NCBI GenBank assembly: GCA_900095095.1
Contig: FMBT01000416.1
Location: 60,471-124,470, forward strand
Origin: Fragilariopsis cylindrus CCMP1102
Lineage: Eukaryota; Bacillariophyta; Bacillariophyceae; Bacillariales; Bacillariaceae
DNA: 64,000 nucleotides
Reading direction: 5' to 3'
The notes beneath the pieces are model-generated. The model was given only the letters and a program-made list of their open reading frames with translations, searched no databases and had not been told where the DNA came from. The position numbers were made by a program, and so were the translations under genes. Shown in pieces: positions 42,237-52,966 of the stretch. Numbering within the stretch: position 1 is the stretch's first letter; each line of letters begins with the position of its first letter.

Positions 42237-42773
42237 ATTGAATATCCATATTGTATCTACACTGATACATTTTCTGGTACACCAACATGTGCAAAAAGTA
42301 ATCGTTATGTTGTCTATAGAAACGAGGACGGACAACATATACAATGTTCCTGTTTGTATTTAAGTGAAGAATTAGGTGGTCCTCAATCCACATGTGCGCC
42401 GTACTTAGTATTGGATAGTAGTAGTGGTGGTGGGGATAGTGGTACTGGAGAAATCGAAGAAGAAGTAGAGGATAATGATGATAATAACAATGACAATGAT
42501 AATGATAATGAGAATGATCCAAATTTGAACACGCCATCACAACAACAACAACAACAACAACAACAACAGCCGTCATCACCATCTGTCACTCCTGCTCAAC
42601 GTCCATCGAACTCCCCTGTTGTGGTGGTGACTATGCCATCGAATCCTTCTACAAGACCACCAACACTTCCTACTGCTGCTGAAAGTGGGACGACGAGGAA
42701 TTATGCCGTCTTAAGCATGATAATAAGTACGACAATAGTATCGATAGTAGCAGGACAATACATCCTTCTATAA
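41043..42773 (+). CDS. Secreted or GPI-type protein with two Cys-rich modules
   Basis: The frame encodes 576 aa. An Arg-rich start and hydrophobic core (VILLLLFSGTTIIMMM) form a signal peptide. Two modules share a pattern. Module 1 (~103-235): G(E/D)SYGTY, TRCNQPDDFPCYCNP, CPYCGF, LLLCAR, ETCSCYIP and YC. Module 2 (~247-465): DGESFEEY, GLCGNSNEWPAYCNA, a long Ser/Gln/Asn insertion, YPYCIYT, PTCAKS, IQCSCLYLS and STC. The C-terminus has a Pro/Ser/Thr stalk and a final hydrophobic tail (YAVLSMIISTTIVSIVAGQY) with only ILL after it, which is typical of GPI-anchor signals. A two-module Cys-rich surface protein is well supported; its role is unknown. Confidence 0.78.
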
Positions 42774-43046
42774 AATCTAGCTAACTAGCAGTAAATGAGG
42801 TGATAAATTAAGTGAAACTAAGTAATTCATGATGTCTTTGTATTAAGTAGTTTTTTTAGTCGATATAATTATTTTTAAATTAGTGTATTCCCTATTAGCA
42901 GTTTCGTATTTTTCAGTAATAATGCAAGATGCTCTATCTGTACATATTATTGTTCATTTCTTGTGGAATTGTGTGGAATTGTGTGGTTGTTGTTGTTGTT
43001 GGTGGTGATGAATTGCAACTGCAATCGCTTGCTTCCTGCTTTAGCT
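42774..43046. other. Gap between convergent genes
   Basis: 3' flanks only; a TTG-rich run lies at about 42985-43000. Confidence 0.4.
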
Positions 43047-43939
43047 TTAGCTGGATGCAGTGAAATGTTGAATGATACCCATACCATCCGTCAATTCTTG
43101 TGCCATGAAACCAGTCGCGGCTAACATCGCCAGACGACCATTTTGTAATTCTTTCGTTTGCATAATTCGAAATTCTTCCTCATCAGTTGGTTTTAATCCC
43201 AATGGATCAAACCCAATATCACCCGGAATATAATCCGACCGTAAGAGTCCGGGTTGATCCACTGGGACTTGTTCCGGTGGTACCCATCCCACAGTGGCAC
43301 GGTATTGTTCCGCAGCACCGATTGCAATGGTTAAGATAAGCCAAAATCCAACACTATTTATTGATCGATGAATAGTTATGAGAATGATGATGGAAGGGAA
43401 TGGAGCAAGAAAAATTAAATTAGACAATTGAATCATTCCTTGGTCGACACGCAAATTACATTCATTATTTATTATACATTGTAGTGGTATTTCACGACGT
43501 TACAAAACATACAACGTCCCGACACAACAACAAATTAAATTAAATCAAATAGACTTTAGATTTCTACTTACGGTACTTGTGCTAAGTGAGTGATAGCAGG
43601 ACCAGTGATTTGACTATCGAACAGGAAGGAGGATCCTTCGACTTGTTCTCCGACCAGGAATCCCACAACGGCCAGCATCGCCACACGTCCATGAGTTAAT
43701 TCCGCTTCACGGTATCTCTTTAAGGTATTATCATCGGCCTTTTCCGCAAATCCTAATGGATCAAATAATCCCACTGGATCTAGTGCACCGACCATATCAT
43801 CAATGGATGCGGCACTGAGGGCAGTAGTGACAGTGACAGTGACAGCAGCAGAGTTGCTGTTGCGTTGACTGACAGGTGCGAAAGCAGTGGTAGAACCGAG
43901 AAGGGCAAGAAGAGTAGTGGTGGTGGCGACGGATTTCAT
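43047..43939 (-). CDS. LHCX: LHCX-type fucoxanthin chlorophyll a/c-binding protein
   Basis: Exon 1 is 43939-43572 and exon 2 is 43353-43047. A 218-nt intron (gtaagt...aatag) restores AQVPVGFW and gives 224 aa. The presequence ends in GSTTAFAP, the diatom plastid motif, cleaved before F. The mature protein has three membrane helices. Helices 1 and 3 carry the conserved pigment-binding [11 protein letters not shown] and [11 protein letters not shown] motifs. [17 protein letters not shown] and [11 protein letters not shown] are hallmarks of the LHCX (LI818-like) clade rather than Lhcf or Lhcr. LHCX proteins sit in the thylakoid and support photoprotective energy quenching under light stress. The orthologue number within LHCX cannot be fixed from one gene. 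Confidence 0.95.
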
Positions 43940-44980
43940 GTTGAGTAAGGATTTAGTTTTTTATAAGTTTTGAAGTTAGTGGATTGGTTTTTGTTTTGTT
44001 TGTTTGTTGAGACAATTTGATTTTATGAGGTGCAGGAATGTGAATTATTTCGACGACAAGAAACAAGCAAACAAAAGGATCACATGCATCCCAACAAAGC
44101 AACAGCGAGCGATTGATGACGGTAATCATTCGCATCATTAAGATTTTATTTACTCGTGCCAGCCACTCTGTGCAATCATGTCGATCTTCGCATGTGTAAT
44201 CTTGGCGCAAGGAGGATGCATTGCTGACAGAATCATTCCGTCGTGTTCTCATTTTCAGATCTTTGCATCAGCGGCAGGACGATACAAGTACAGCCAACCA
44301 ATGCCCACCATATTATATCCAAAAAACGAAAAAAAACTCGTGAAACAACACATAAAAATTTATCGTCACGGTAGTGTGAGTCGACTCAGCAATTGCATTG
44401 AAACGACGCACTTTGATTGGTAAAATAGAACTCGCACTTTGTTAGCACTTTCACAAGAAGAACGATGTGGCGTGTCAGAACATCATTTTTGTGACTGAAA
44501 TTCTGATACGAAAAGATACTTTTGAAGTTACAATTTGTACGTACTTTCGGTACAGTGGTACTTACAGCAATATGAAGCCAGCGCGTGATCAGTGATTTCA
44601 ACGGAAGCAATCATGCAGTCCCACTTTGCTTTGAACTTCTTGTATTGATTTTCATTGATAGTTCACGTAATTTTCAAAATACGACTCGACTCAACTCAAC
44701 TCCGTATATATGTGTGTAAACATCATTTTTGTATCAGTTTGCTTTGCTCAACTGCTCAACGTACTCAGGTCGACATTTTTTTTCAAGAGAAAGGACGGAA
44801 TGCAACACGGTAACAACTAGAACTAGAACTAGAACACAGAACTATAACTAAAACAACGAGAACAAGCAAAAAGAAAATAATTCAGTTCAATTCTGTTCTC
44901 ATACTTTTCAAAAAAGATCTTTGTCGCAAACTCTCAAAAACTTTTAAATTAAAACCAACATTCTAAAACAAATCATCAAA
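43940..44980. other. Divergent upstream region between LHCX and a small basic/acidic protein
   Basis: No gene seen. It must hold the LHCX promoter, and light or stress control is expected for that family. I could not single out a motif. agaactagaactagaac repeats lie at 44815-44835. Confidence 0.4.
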
Positions 44981-45340
44981 ATGGCCGCCGAAACAGTTGT
45001 TACAAAGGAAGAATCACCAAAGAAAAGTATGCTGGGAAGTATTGGATTTGGTGGTAAGGAAGGAAAACCGAAAAAAGAGAAGAAGGTCAAGGAAAAGAAA
45101 GTCAAGAAGAACGCTGCTGGTGGTGATGATGATGATGATAACGATGATAGTTCCGTGTGCAGTACTACCAGTAATGGTGATAAGAATTGGTTAGGCCTTG
45201 AAAAGAAAAAACCACGTGCGGAATATCAAGCGGAGATTGATGAATTACGATTAAAACTAGTGGCAGTGGAAGATGAACTTGCCACCAAGACGACTCAATT
45301 GGATCGATTCATGAATTGGGCACGTCAAATGCCTAGATAA
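44981..45340 (+). CDS. Small charged protein with C-terminal coiled coil
   Basis: The frame encodes 119 aa. The start context caaaATGGCC is favourable. A Lys-rich segment (KKEKKVKEKKVKKN, ~31-45) is followed by an Asp/Asn run and Ser/Cys spacer. NWLGLEKKKPRAEY leads into a short coiled coil, EIDELRLKLVAVEDELATKT (~84-104), and the end reads DRFMNWARQMPR. No family is recognised, but the non-repetitive C-terminus and clean start make a real gene likely. It is divergent from LHCX. Confidence 0.65.
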   Translation: MAAETVVTKEESPKKSMLGSIGFGGKEGKPKKEKKVKEKKVKKNAAGGDDDDDNDDSSVCSTTSNGDKNWLGLEKKKPRAEYQAEIDELRLKLVAVEDELATKTTQLDRFMNWARQMPR

Positions 45341-46288
45341 ATTGATCGATCAATATCAACATCAACATCGACATCAACATCGATATCAATAAAATGAGAA
45401 TGATCTATACTATGGTATATGTGAATGCAATCATCAATCATGTATGATGGGCCATTTCATTGTCGGGTGTTTCCTATTATAATATTTCGAACAAAACAAA
45501 CGGATCTATTCGACATTCTCACTCTCTCTCTCTGTGTGTGTCTGTCGTCGACAATGAGAGAAGGGCGTGCAACGGTAGTCGAGTTGCACACCCCAAAGAA
45601 CAACAACAGCACAATCCTGTAAACAATAATAATGATACTATAAAATAATGCATACTGTAAATCATTTTTTTTTGAAAAAACACAATCATAGAGTTTTCTT
45701 CACACATTAATTACGTTAGAAATACAACATTGTAACTACTACTACGGAAGCGCGTATTTCATCCTATTTCGGCGTCAGGTCCAGGGTTTAACTCCTCGTT
45801 CAATGTATTCTTCTCCATACAGTAGTATTATTCATCTTCAGCAAGAACTATTACTGTAGTTAAGATTTTCTATCACGTTCAGTATTGTCGTTCGCACGAC
45901 TGCCAGAATGAATCGAATCATGATCAATCGATGAATGAATCTAGAATCGAATCAATCCACGATTCGGCTTCAAGTATGATTGATTTCATTCATTCGTTAT
46001 TTTAAGTTTTTGTGTGAACGCGAAGAATGCAAGAATCGTGCATACCGGTAACTTACAATCAATCTTGTGTTTTTTTAATCTTTTTTTTTTACTCGTAAGC
46101 TCTACCATTTGTTCCAACCCATTCCAACCCATTCCATTCGCATACATTCGCATACATTGGCATTCTTACACCTATCTCACAAAATTTAAATAGACAAGGA
46201 CTATATACACAATATAAGACAAGAATAGACAAGAATAGACAAGAATAGACAAGAATAGAATAGAATAGAATAGAAAAGACAAGACACG
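45341..46288. other. Intergenic; simple repeats
   Basis: atcaacatcgac-type repeats occur at 45351-45390. A 10-bp unit AAGAATAGAC is repeated four times at 46221-46260, then TAGAA units to 46275, just 14-68 bp before the next start codon and so probably in its 5' UTR. No gene is seen. Confidence 0.6.
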
Positions 46289-47131
46289 ATGCATGCCATG
46301 ATTAATGATAACGCTGTAAGAAGCAGCAATTGTTATGATTATAATAAGTGTGCAACGACACGAAGTGAATATAATGATAGATTGACTACATTATTGAGTC
46401 GGAATGAAGAATTAGAAGTTGAATTACAAAATGAACAAAGATTAAATCAACGATATCAAATAAAAACAAATGTACAAAATATATTGATAGAAGAACTGAT
46501 TACTAGTCATTCGCCAACAATAGACGATAATGACAGTGATGATAGGAACAAGGATAACAACCTGCTACTTATAAAGAATGCAAAACGAGTCGCAGCACTT
46601 TCAATGGAAATAGAAGAAATGAAACAACAGCAACAACAGCAGCAACAACGAGGAAATGATAATGAGCATGAATCTCCCGGTCCCCTGAATCTAAATCTAA
46701 ATCACGACGACAATGATAAAGGCGTAGACGACGACGATGAGGATGACACGACTCGATCACTTTCATCAGATGATGAAAGCAATGATGAATTGTTGTTACT
46801 GTTAGAAAAGGAACGTGCTGATTATTTTGAAAAGAAAAATGAATCACTCCAAAGAAGTGTGGATACATTTAAATGTAAAAATTCCGAACGTGAACTACGT
46901 CACGCAATTTCCTTCCGTACTATGAGAAATCAAATTGAATCACTTGAAGTACAATTAAAACGCAATAGTAGTCTTCCACTTCAATTGCAAGAAATACAAG
47001 AAGAACAAGAAGCACGGAGGAATCAATTTGAAGTGGAAAATATAAAATTAAAATTACAATTGACACACTATCGTCGTCATGATGAAACAATCAACATCAA
47101 CGAGACAAAATTACTGCAACAGCAACAATAG
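46289..47131 (+). CDS. Coiled-coil protein, unknown
   Basis: The frame encodes 280 aa. Heptad-rich segments occur at ~30-70 (LLSRNEELEVELQNEQRLNQ), ~100-118 and ~165-270 (LLEKERADYFEKKNES, LEVQLKRNSSLPLQLQEIQE, ENIKLKLQLTHY). Asp-rich loops and a Gln run separate them. Met5 is an alternative start. It converges with the large coiled-coil gene on the minus strand (stop-to-stop distance 193 bp). It may be a cytoskeletal or scaffold protein, which is inference from structure only. Confidence 0.62.
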   Translation: MHAMINDNAVRSSNCYDYNKCATTRSEYNDRLTTLLSRNEELEVELQNEQRLNQRYQIKTNVQNILIEELITSHSPTIDDNDSDDRNKDNNLLLIKNAKRVAALSMEIEEMKQQQQQQQQRGNDNEHESPGPLNLNLNHDDNDKGVDDDDEDDTTRSLSSDDESNDELLLLLEKERADYFEKKNESLQRSVDTFKCKNSERELRHAISFRTMRNQIESLEVQLKRNSSLPLQLQEIQEEQEARRNQFEVENIKLKLQLTHYRRHDETININETKLLQQQQ

Positions 47132-47324
47132 CAAAAAAAGATTGAAATTACATCGAAGTAATGTCAAGATCGCCCCTAGTTGAAGAGAGAAAAAAAAATG
47201 TAACACTTTCTATAAGGCATTAAGGACGTAGAATCTAGATAGTATTCAATTAGACTCTATTAGTAGTAACATCTTATTATTACAATTATTTTATAACGCA
47301 ACGCTACGTAAAATATTGTTTTTA

Positions 47325-50300
47325 TTACACTTCATTACTTCTTAGATTGGCTTGTGCCAAATTATGGATCTCATCTTGTAATGCCTGATTCACTTGCTTC
47401 ATTGTATCAAATTGCATATCCTTAGCGGTGACGTAATCTGTCATTTCCGCTAATAGTCGTTCTAATTCTGTTGTACGTTCCAATGCATGCCGTGTTTCTT
47501 GTTCCATTCCTGACATCTCTTCTACCGCCTTCATTTGTTCGTATAAAGTACGGTACCTATGCGCATCTTCTAATGCCTTCCGTTTCTGAACACGTAACAA
47601 TTCCGCTTCTTGCAGTAACGATTCATGGTCGGCTATCAATTTTTCAATATCTCGTATATTCCGTCCACCACGACAAAGTCGAGCGACTTCCTTGGAAAGA
47701 CTTTCATTCTTTTGTTTATAATTATTACGCTCACCCTTCAATTGTTGATTCTGTTTTTGGATTGCTTCTAACTGACTTTGACACGATGATGCCTTTTCTT
47801 GTTCGCCCTGAATTCGATTTTTATTATTTTTGACAGCATTCAATGCAGATTCTAATTCATTTCGGCATTGTATTTCCACTTTCGTTTTGGATTCTAAATC
47901 TCTCTGAAGGCTTTCGTGGCGTTGATGCGATGCTTTTAATTGTGAGCGTAATGCGTCATGCTGAGCGACTTGTTTGGATAATTCTGCGTTAGTTTTTTGT
48001 AATTCCTCTAACTTTACCAGTTTCGATTCACGGGCTTCAACGGTCGCACCCAAAACGGCCTTTTCGTTCTGTAATGAACGATTGAGTTTTTCTATTTCAA
48101 TAACCTTTTTGTCTCGTTCCTGAATCTTTCCTTCTAATTCATTTACAGCGTGTTTGTGATTCGATTCGACTATTTGTGATGACTCATGTTGGGATTGCAT
48201 ACTCCGTTCGATATGACGTTTCGATATTTGGATACGTTCACAATCTTGTTGTGATTGTTTCAATTCCTGCTCAGTTTTAGCTAATACTTGTTTCGTCTTA
48301 TGATGGACCGTTTCAGATTTCGTTACCTGTCGTTGAAGTTCGGTAGTAACCTTGTCTTTACGAGTCAATTGTGCACGAAGAAATTCCAATTCACGCTGTA
48401 ATTCCTTGACCTGTACGGTATCATCCATCGTCGCTGATGCGCCGGCAGAGCTACTTGCTACGTCCGCCATACCAGGAGCAATAATAGACTCATCCTCGAC
48501 ATCATGATATTCTGTTCCTCCAGGAGTCCTAACAACAACGTCGTTGGGGTTATCACCACCGATTTTAGACGGGCAGGATGGAGATAACGGCGCCATGGTA
48601 CCATTATTATTATTATTATTATTATTGCTGCTGCTACTGCTGCTGCTGCTACACAACGGTCCATCACCACCACTATTCGTAGAAAGAGTATCGTCGTCGT
48701 TTCTACAACCACCAAAAGATTGTTCGCGTGATTGTTGGGATGGGGGTGGAAGAGAAAGTGCCTGGAAAGACGACGGTGACATTGTAAATGACTTGGTAGT
48801 ATTGTTGCTGCTATTATCGATGATATTGGGCGTACCTCGCACCTCAATATCTCGATACAAAACTTTCTTGTTATCTAATTGTGCAGGTTTTCTTTGATAG
48901 TTAGCAATCCCTAGTGCAAGAAGAAATGATTCTCTCGTCATACGATTCGGTGTTTCTAACTCCAAACGTGGCATCCTCGTCCTTCGTTTTCCACCATCCT
49001 CTGAGGACGATAATAATGAAAATGGCGATGCATGATCAACAGTGCAGTAATCCTTTAAAAATTGATGCGTCTTACTTGTATAGCAAGAAGAAGAAGAAGG
49101 ACGACTACTACTTCCGTCTACACGATCTCCAACTTCTTTTAGTACTTGGGGTGGGATTGCCGGGAAAAGTAAATCAACGTGTCGTGGATTTGTTGGATTG
49201 GCAACAGCAGCAGAAACTTGCAACAACGGTATATCCGTTAATGGTGCATATTCTTCTTGTGGAGATGATCGGCAATATATATGTACCAAATTCACATTCA
49301 CAATTTTCTTCTTCTTTTTCGCTGTAGTCGCAAGCTGTTGCTGCTGTTGCTGCTGCGACGACGATGATGTAACCATATCAGAAGGGGTATATGTAACAAT
49401 TTTACGCGCTGCGCCGACTTCAATCCTAAATGATTTGCCACAAGCTAATGTTGTTGCTACTGCCGCTGCTGTCGTTGTTGTCGGTACTGTGGTATTACTG
49501 ATACTTGTACTCACGACATCATCAACACCGCTACTCCCACGACCTATTAGATTAATAAACGTTGCACTCCCACGCGTCATCATTGCCTGTCTTGCACCAT
49601 TAAATAATACCATATCAGCTTGGATCGGTACAACTAAGTCACAAATAATACGTTCAGCATCATCCTCATCCTCATCTACTTCTACTTCTTCGACTTCGTG
49701 ATCATCATCCACATCATCATCATCTAGCAGGGAAACATTATTCGCAATCGCATTCGTAGCATCATCATCATCATTCGCATCGTCGTAATCGTCGTCAGCA
49801 TTCATAATTGCACTTGCATTCGAAGAATCCTTGGATGATAATGATGCTGACGAACCACCATGATCTTTCCTGATAAGGTTGTTGCTTTTAATACTATTGT
49901 TACTAGTATTAGTAACGTTATTATCTTCATCATCGTTATTTATATTCGATGATAATAACCCCCTAGTGCTAGTAGGTGGGGGGAGACAAGGAAGGCAAGG
50001 CCGGATGGTAACAATACAACGTAACTTTTTCCCTACTAAAGTCGTATTGGGTTGAAATGTTGGATTGGTCGCACCAACTAATATAATCCATTCTTCATCT
50101 TTTGTTGCTATAGTATTATTCGTTGTTATTGTTCCATTTGTTTTTGCTTTCGATTTACTATTACTTTTATTATTAGTAGTAGATGCCAATGAAATAGTAT
50201 GACGTGATATCCCTGCAGTTGACGTGGAAGCAGTATAGGATGAACCAGTACCAGATGATGATGATGATACTGATGACGATGAATAGGATGAATATGATCT

Positions 50301-52187
50301 ACCACTACCATTTGTACCTGTTGATTCACCCCCAACTGATGCAGAATCAGCATTGAAGTCGTTACCACTATCATATAATTCCGATGGTGATACTGGTAGA
50401 GAACTTTTATTGTTATGACGTGTTTTATTCGAGGATGATCGATACCATTGAAACGAATAGTGCTTTTCTTGTTGTTGTTTCTTACTATTACCACCACCAT
50501 TGGTTATTACACCACCACAACGACAAGGTTCTGTGGCTGATTTTCGTATGCAGAATAATGAGGATGTTGTGATGGATGATTTTAATTGGGATTGTGATGA
50601 TTTATTATAGTTGGATTTTGAAATTGGAAAATAGAAACCTAAATTTGTTTGTATATACATATCACAACAGGATGATGATAACTGTTGTGAGGGTGATGGT
50701 AATGTTGTTGTTGTTATTGACGTTGCGCCATTTTTATCATCCAATGAAAACTTTTGTTTACTACTTGAATTTGAATTTGTAGTTGGGATCGCCATAGAAG
50801 AAATAGCAGTAGCAGCTAATTTTTCAGACTGGGCTTTCATTCGTAATCCCCATGTACCTAATGCTGACATACTGGAAGATAACGAAGTAGTATTGTTGTT
50901 ATTGTTATTGTTATTTCTACCACCATTTTTATTTCTGTTATTATTATTACTGTTGTTGATGGGTCCTGCTGTCAACGATAATGATGATGATGATGATGAT
51001 GATCGAACATGATGATTTTGATGATGATCGTCTAATGCAGTATGGATTGATTTTTTATGTTCCTTGGAGGGTGTACCCGATTGTCTTTTCTTCAGTAGTG
51101 GTGGCAGTGGCTGTTCAGTTGTTGTTTTTGTTGTTGTTGTTTTTACTGCTGCTGCTGCTGCTGCTGGTAGAACATCCACCATCGTTGGTTGGAATAAAAG
51201 TTTTGGTTCCAGTCGTCTTTCATCGTCACCATCCAAATTTCTTTTACAGCTACTACTACTTATCGTTGTCGAATCTATGTCTATATCTATGTTAGTTGTT
51301 TTGGGTGTCGACATCATCCTGACATCGTCTTCCTTCTGTAACTCTGATTTTTGGGGAGTTCTTTCTGTTGTTATAACACGAAGATCATCTTCCTTCTTTT
51401 CTTCATATTTATCACCATCATCATCATTATCATCATCATGATTGTCATCAATACTTTTGTTGTTATTGTTGTTCTCGCATAATAGATCAACTTCGATCAT
51501 TGGTTCTTCTGCTTCTTCCTCTTCACTGTCAGATTGTAATGGCGGTGCTGATGGTGATTCAAATTTCAATACTATTGAAGATGGTTTTTCACGAAGTGCA
51601 GATAAAATATCAGTAAAATCTGTAGTTCGGAAATCATTTTCATTCTCATCGGCATCACCAGAATAGATGGATACTAAAATTAATCCTACAAATTTGGTAT
51701 TATCATCATAAGCAGCAACAATTGCACCGGTACAATCCTCTTCGATATTGTATGGCATTAATACTAATCGTGTTTGTAAATCAATATAATCCTTAAATTT
51801 TAATTGATGATATTGATTCTGATTCTGATGATGATTCTGTTGTGACAGTGGCTGTGGTTGTGGCTGTGGTGGTTTCAAATCATTATTCATATTCATATTC
51901 AAATCAGTATTCAAATTCAAATTATTCTGATCCTCATCCTCCTGAATTGTAGAAGAAGAAGAAGTTTCATTCTGATTTTGAATTGGAGACGACGATGAAG
52001 AAGACGACGACGACGACGTCGTCGTTTCATTCTGATTCTGAACCTGACTCTGCTCCTGAATTATTATTGGAGAAGAAGGACACGACGGTGTTGTACAGGG
52101 AGACGCAGTAGTACTAGTACTCGTCGTTGTCACCTCGTCGTTCGATTCTTCAAGACTTAACTTGTTGGGTTCCATTTTATTTTCCAT
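47325..52187 (-). CDS. Large scaffold-like protein: low-complexity N-terminus, AIR9-like Ig region, long coiled coil
   Basis: One uninterrupted exon encodes 1,620 aa. Residues 1-125 are Ser/Gln/Asn-rich. A conserved block (~130-212: LVLMPYNIEED, FVGLILVSIYSGD, ILSALREKPSSIVLKF) could be a PDZ-like fold but is unproven. After poly-Asn/Ser regions, FQWYRSSS (~577) and ILVGATNPTFQPNTTLVGKK (~701-720) recall the Ig-like A9 repeats of plant AIR9, though a long insertion separates the two halves. A second conserved part (~870-1090) holds RIEVGAARKIVTYTPSDMV and RESFLLALGIANYQ. Residues ~1259-1610 are continuous coiled coil. A cytoskeleton-associated role is inference. Its length and lack of stops argue strongly for a real gene. 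Confidence 0.75.
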   Translation of the reverse strand: MENKMEPNKLSLEESNDEVTTTSTSTTASPCTTPSCPSSPIIIQEQSQVQNQNETTTSSSSSSSSSSPIQNQNETSSSSTIQEDEDQNNLNLNTDLNMNMNNDLKPPQPQPQPLSQQNHHQNQNQYHQLKFKDYIDLQTRLVLMPYNIEEDCTGAIVAAYDDNTKFVGLILVSIYSGDADENENDFRTTDFTDILSALREKPSSIVLKFESPSAPPLQSDSEEEEAEEPMIEVDLLCENNNNNKSIDDNHDDDNDDDGDKYEEKKEDDLRVITTERTPQKSELQKEDDVRMMSTPKTTNIDIDIDSTTISSSSCKRNLDGDDERRLEPKLLFQPTMVDVLPAAAAAAVKTTTTKTTTEQPLPPLLKKRQSGTPSKEHKKSIHTALDDHHQNHHVRSSSSSSSLSLTAGPINNSNNNNRNKNGGRNNNNNNNNTTSLSSSMSALGTWGLRMKAQSEKLAATAISSMAIPTTNSNSSSKQKFSLDDKNGATSITTTTLPSPSQQLSSSCCDMYIQTNLGFYFPISKSNYNKSSQSQLKSSITTSSLFCIRKSATEPCRCGGVITNGGGNSKKQQQEKHYSFQWYRSSSNKTRHNNKSSLPVSPSELYDSGNDFNADSASVGGESTGTNGSGRSYSSYSSSSVSSSSSGTGSSYTASTSTAGISRHTISLASTTNNKSNSKSKAKTNGTITTNNTIATKDEEWIILVGATNPTFQPNTTLVGKKLRCIVTIRPCLPCLPPPTSTRGLLSSNINNDDEDNNVTNTSNNSIKSNNLIRKDHGGSSASLSSKDSSNASAIMNADDDYDDANDDDDATNAIANNVSLLDDDDVDDDHEVEEVEVDEDEDDAERIICDLVVPIQADMVLFNGARQAMMTRGSATFINLIGRGSSGVDDVVSTSISNTTVPTTTTAAAVATTLACGKSFRIEVGAARKIVTYTPSDMVTSSSSQQQQQQQLATTAKKKKKIVNVNLVHIYCRSSPQEEYAPLTDIPLLQVSAAVANPTNPRHVDLLFPAIPPQVLKEVGDRVDGSSSRPSSSSCYTSKTHQFLKDYCTVDHASPFSLLSSSEDGGKRRTRMPRLELETPNRMTRESFLLALGIANYQRKPAQLDNKKVLYRDIEVRGTPNIIDNSSNNTTKSFTMSPSSFQALSLPPPSQQSREQSFGGCRNDDDTLSTNSGGDGPLCSSSSSSSSNNNNNNNNGTMAPLSPSCPSKIGGDNPNDVVVRTPGGTEYHDVEDESIIAPGMADVASSSAGASATMDDTVQVKELQRELEFLRAQLTRKDKVTTELQRQVTKSETVHHKTKQVLAKTEQELKQSQQDCERIQISKRHIERSMQSQHESSQIVESNHKHAVNELEGKIQERDKKVIEIEKLNRSLQNEKAVLGATVEARESKLVKLEELQKTNAELSKQVAQHDALRSQLKASHQRHESLQRDLESKTKVEIQCRNELESALNAVKNNKNRIQGEQEKASSCQSQLEAIQKQNQQLKGERNNYKQKNESLSKEVARLCRGGRNIRDIEKLIADHESLLQEAELLRVQKRKALEDAHRYRTLYEQMKAVEEMSGMEQETRHALERTTELERLLAEMTDYVTAKDMQFDTMKQVNQALQDEIHNLAQANLRSNEV

Positions 52188-52603
52188 TTTATTTTATTAT
52201 GCTTTTAATATGATGATGAAGTTGAAAAATACTTACTTCTATTATGCAGTATTTTGATGTTGAAATACCGTTGTTTCGGTTATGGTCGTTATGGTTGATA
52301 ATGTTAAATTATATGGTCTCAACGAAATACAAGATTACCTTACTAAAACCAATGCCAACATACAGTACGTACGGTTCAGAGCAGATATCTTTGTTTTGTC
52401 AACAGATACAGGTAACGTTTCCAACACGATATACGATATGCTATCGCAGCATACCTTTTAATTTTGCTTGTTGCTTGTTTATAATTTTTTTAGGAAGGAA
52501 TCTCTTGCCCACAAAATAAACTGCCATAAGTATTTAGAGATCAAACTTGAATCATAATGTCCAAGTTTTCACGAAAGCGCGCGTATGGGAATAAATCACC
52601 GTG

Positions 52604-52649
52604 ACAGCCAGTCTTTAGTATCGCTAAAGATTAATTTTTGGATGGCTGT
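52604..52649. repeat. Nested hairpin-forming sequence
   Basis: The outer arms ACAGCCA/TGGCTGT (52604-52610, 52643-52649) enclose the inner arms TCTTTAG/CTAAAGA (52612-52618, 52624-52630). GCGCGCG words lie on both sides (52577, 52650). Confidence 0.55.
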
Positions 52650-52911
52650 GCGCGCGTCATGGCAGTCGTATTTTTGGCTAAGAACGACCCATCTTATATA
52701 TGCTTACTGTATGTGCTCTCTCTTTAGTTTCAATGACATACAGGAGTACTACTAGTACTTACGGGACACGTGCCCATCCGATAGCGAGTTGGATGATAGA
52801 AAATTCTTTGATCGTTCAGCTTCACAGTTTCTGTTGTACAGTCTGTTGTACAGTACTTACTGCCTGTACATACCGATACTTACACGTACTGTAGGTTATA
52901 TTGTGCAGGAG

Positions 52912-52966
52912 CGTTTGGTTTGAGTCCTCAAACCAAACGAGCTTTTGGGGGCTACGGCACCCCAAA
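52912..52966. repeat. Two adjacent strong hairpins
   Basis: A perfect 13-bp stem CGTTTGGTTTGAG/CTCAAACCAAACG with a 2-nt spacer (52912-52939) is followed within 5 nt by TTTGGGG/CCCCAAA around a 9-nt loop. Confidence 0.7.
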
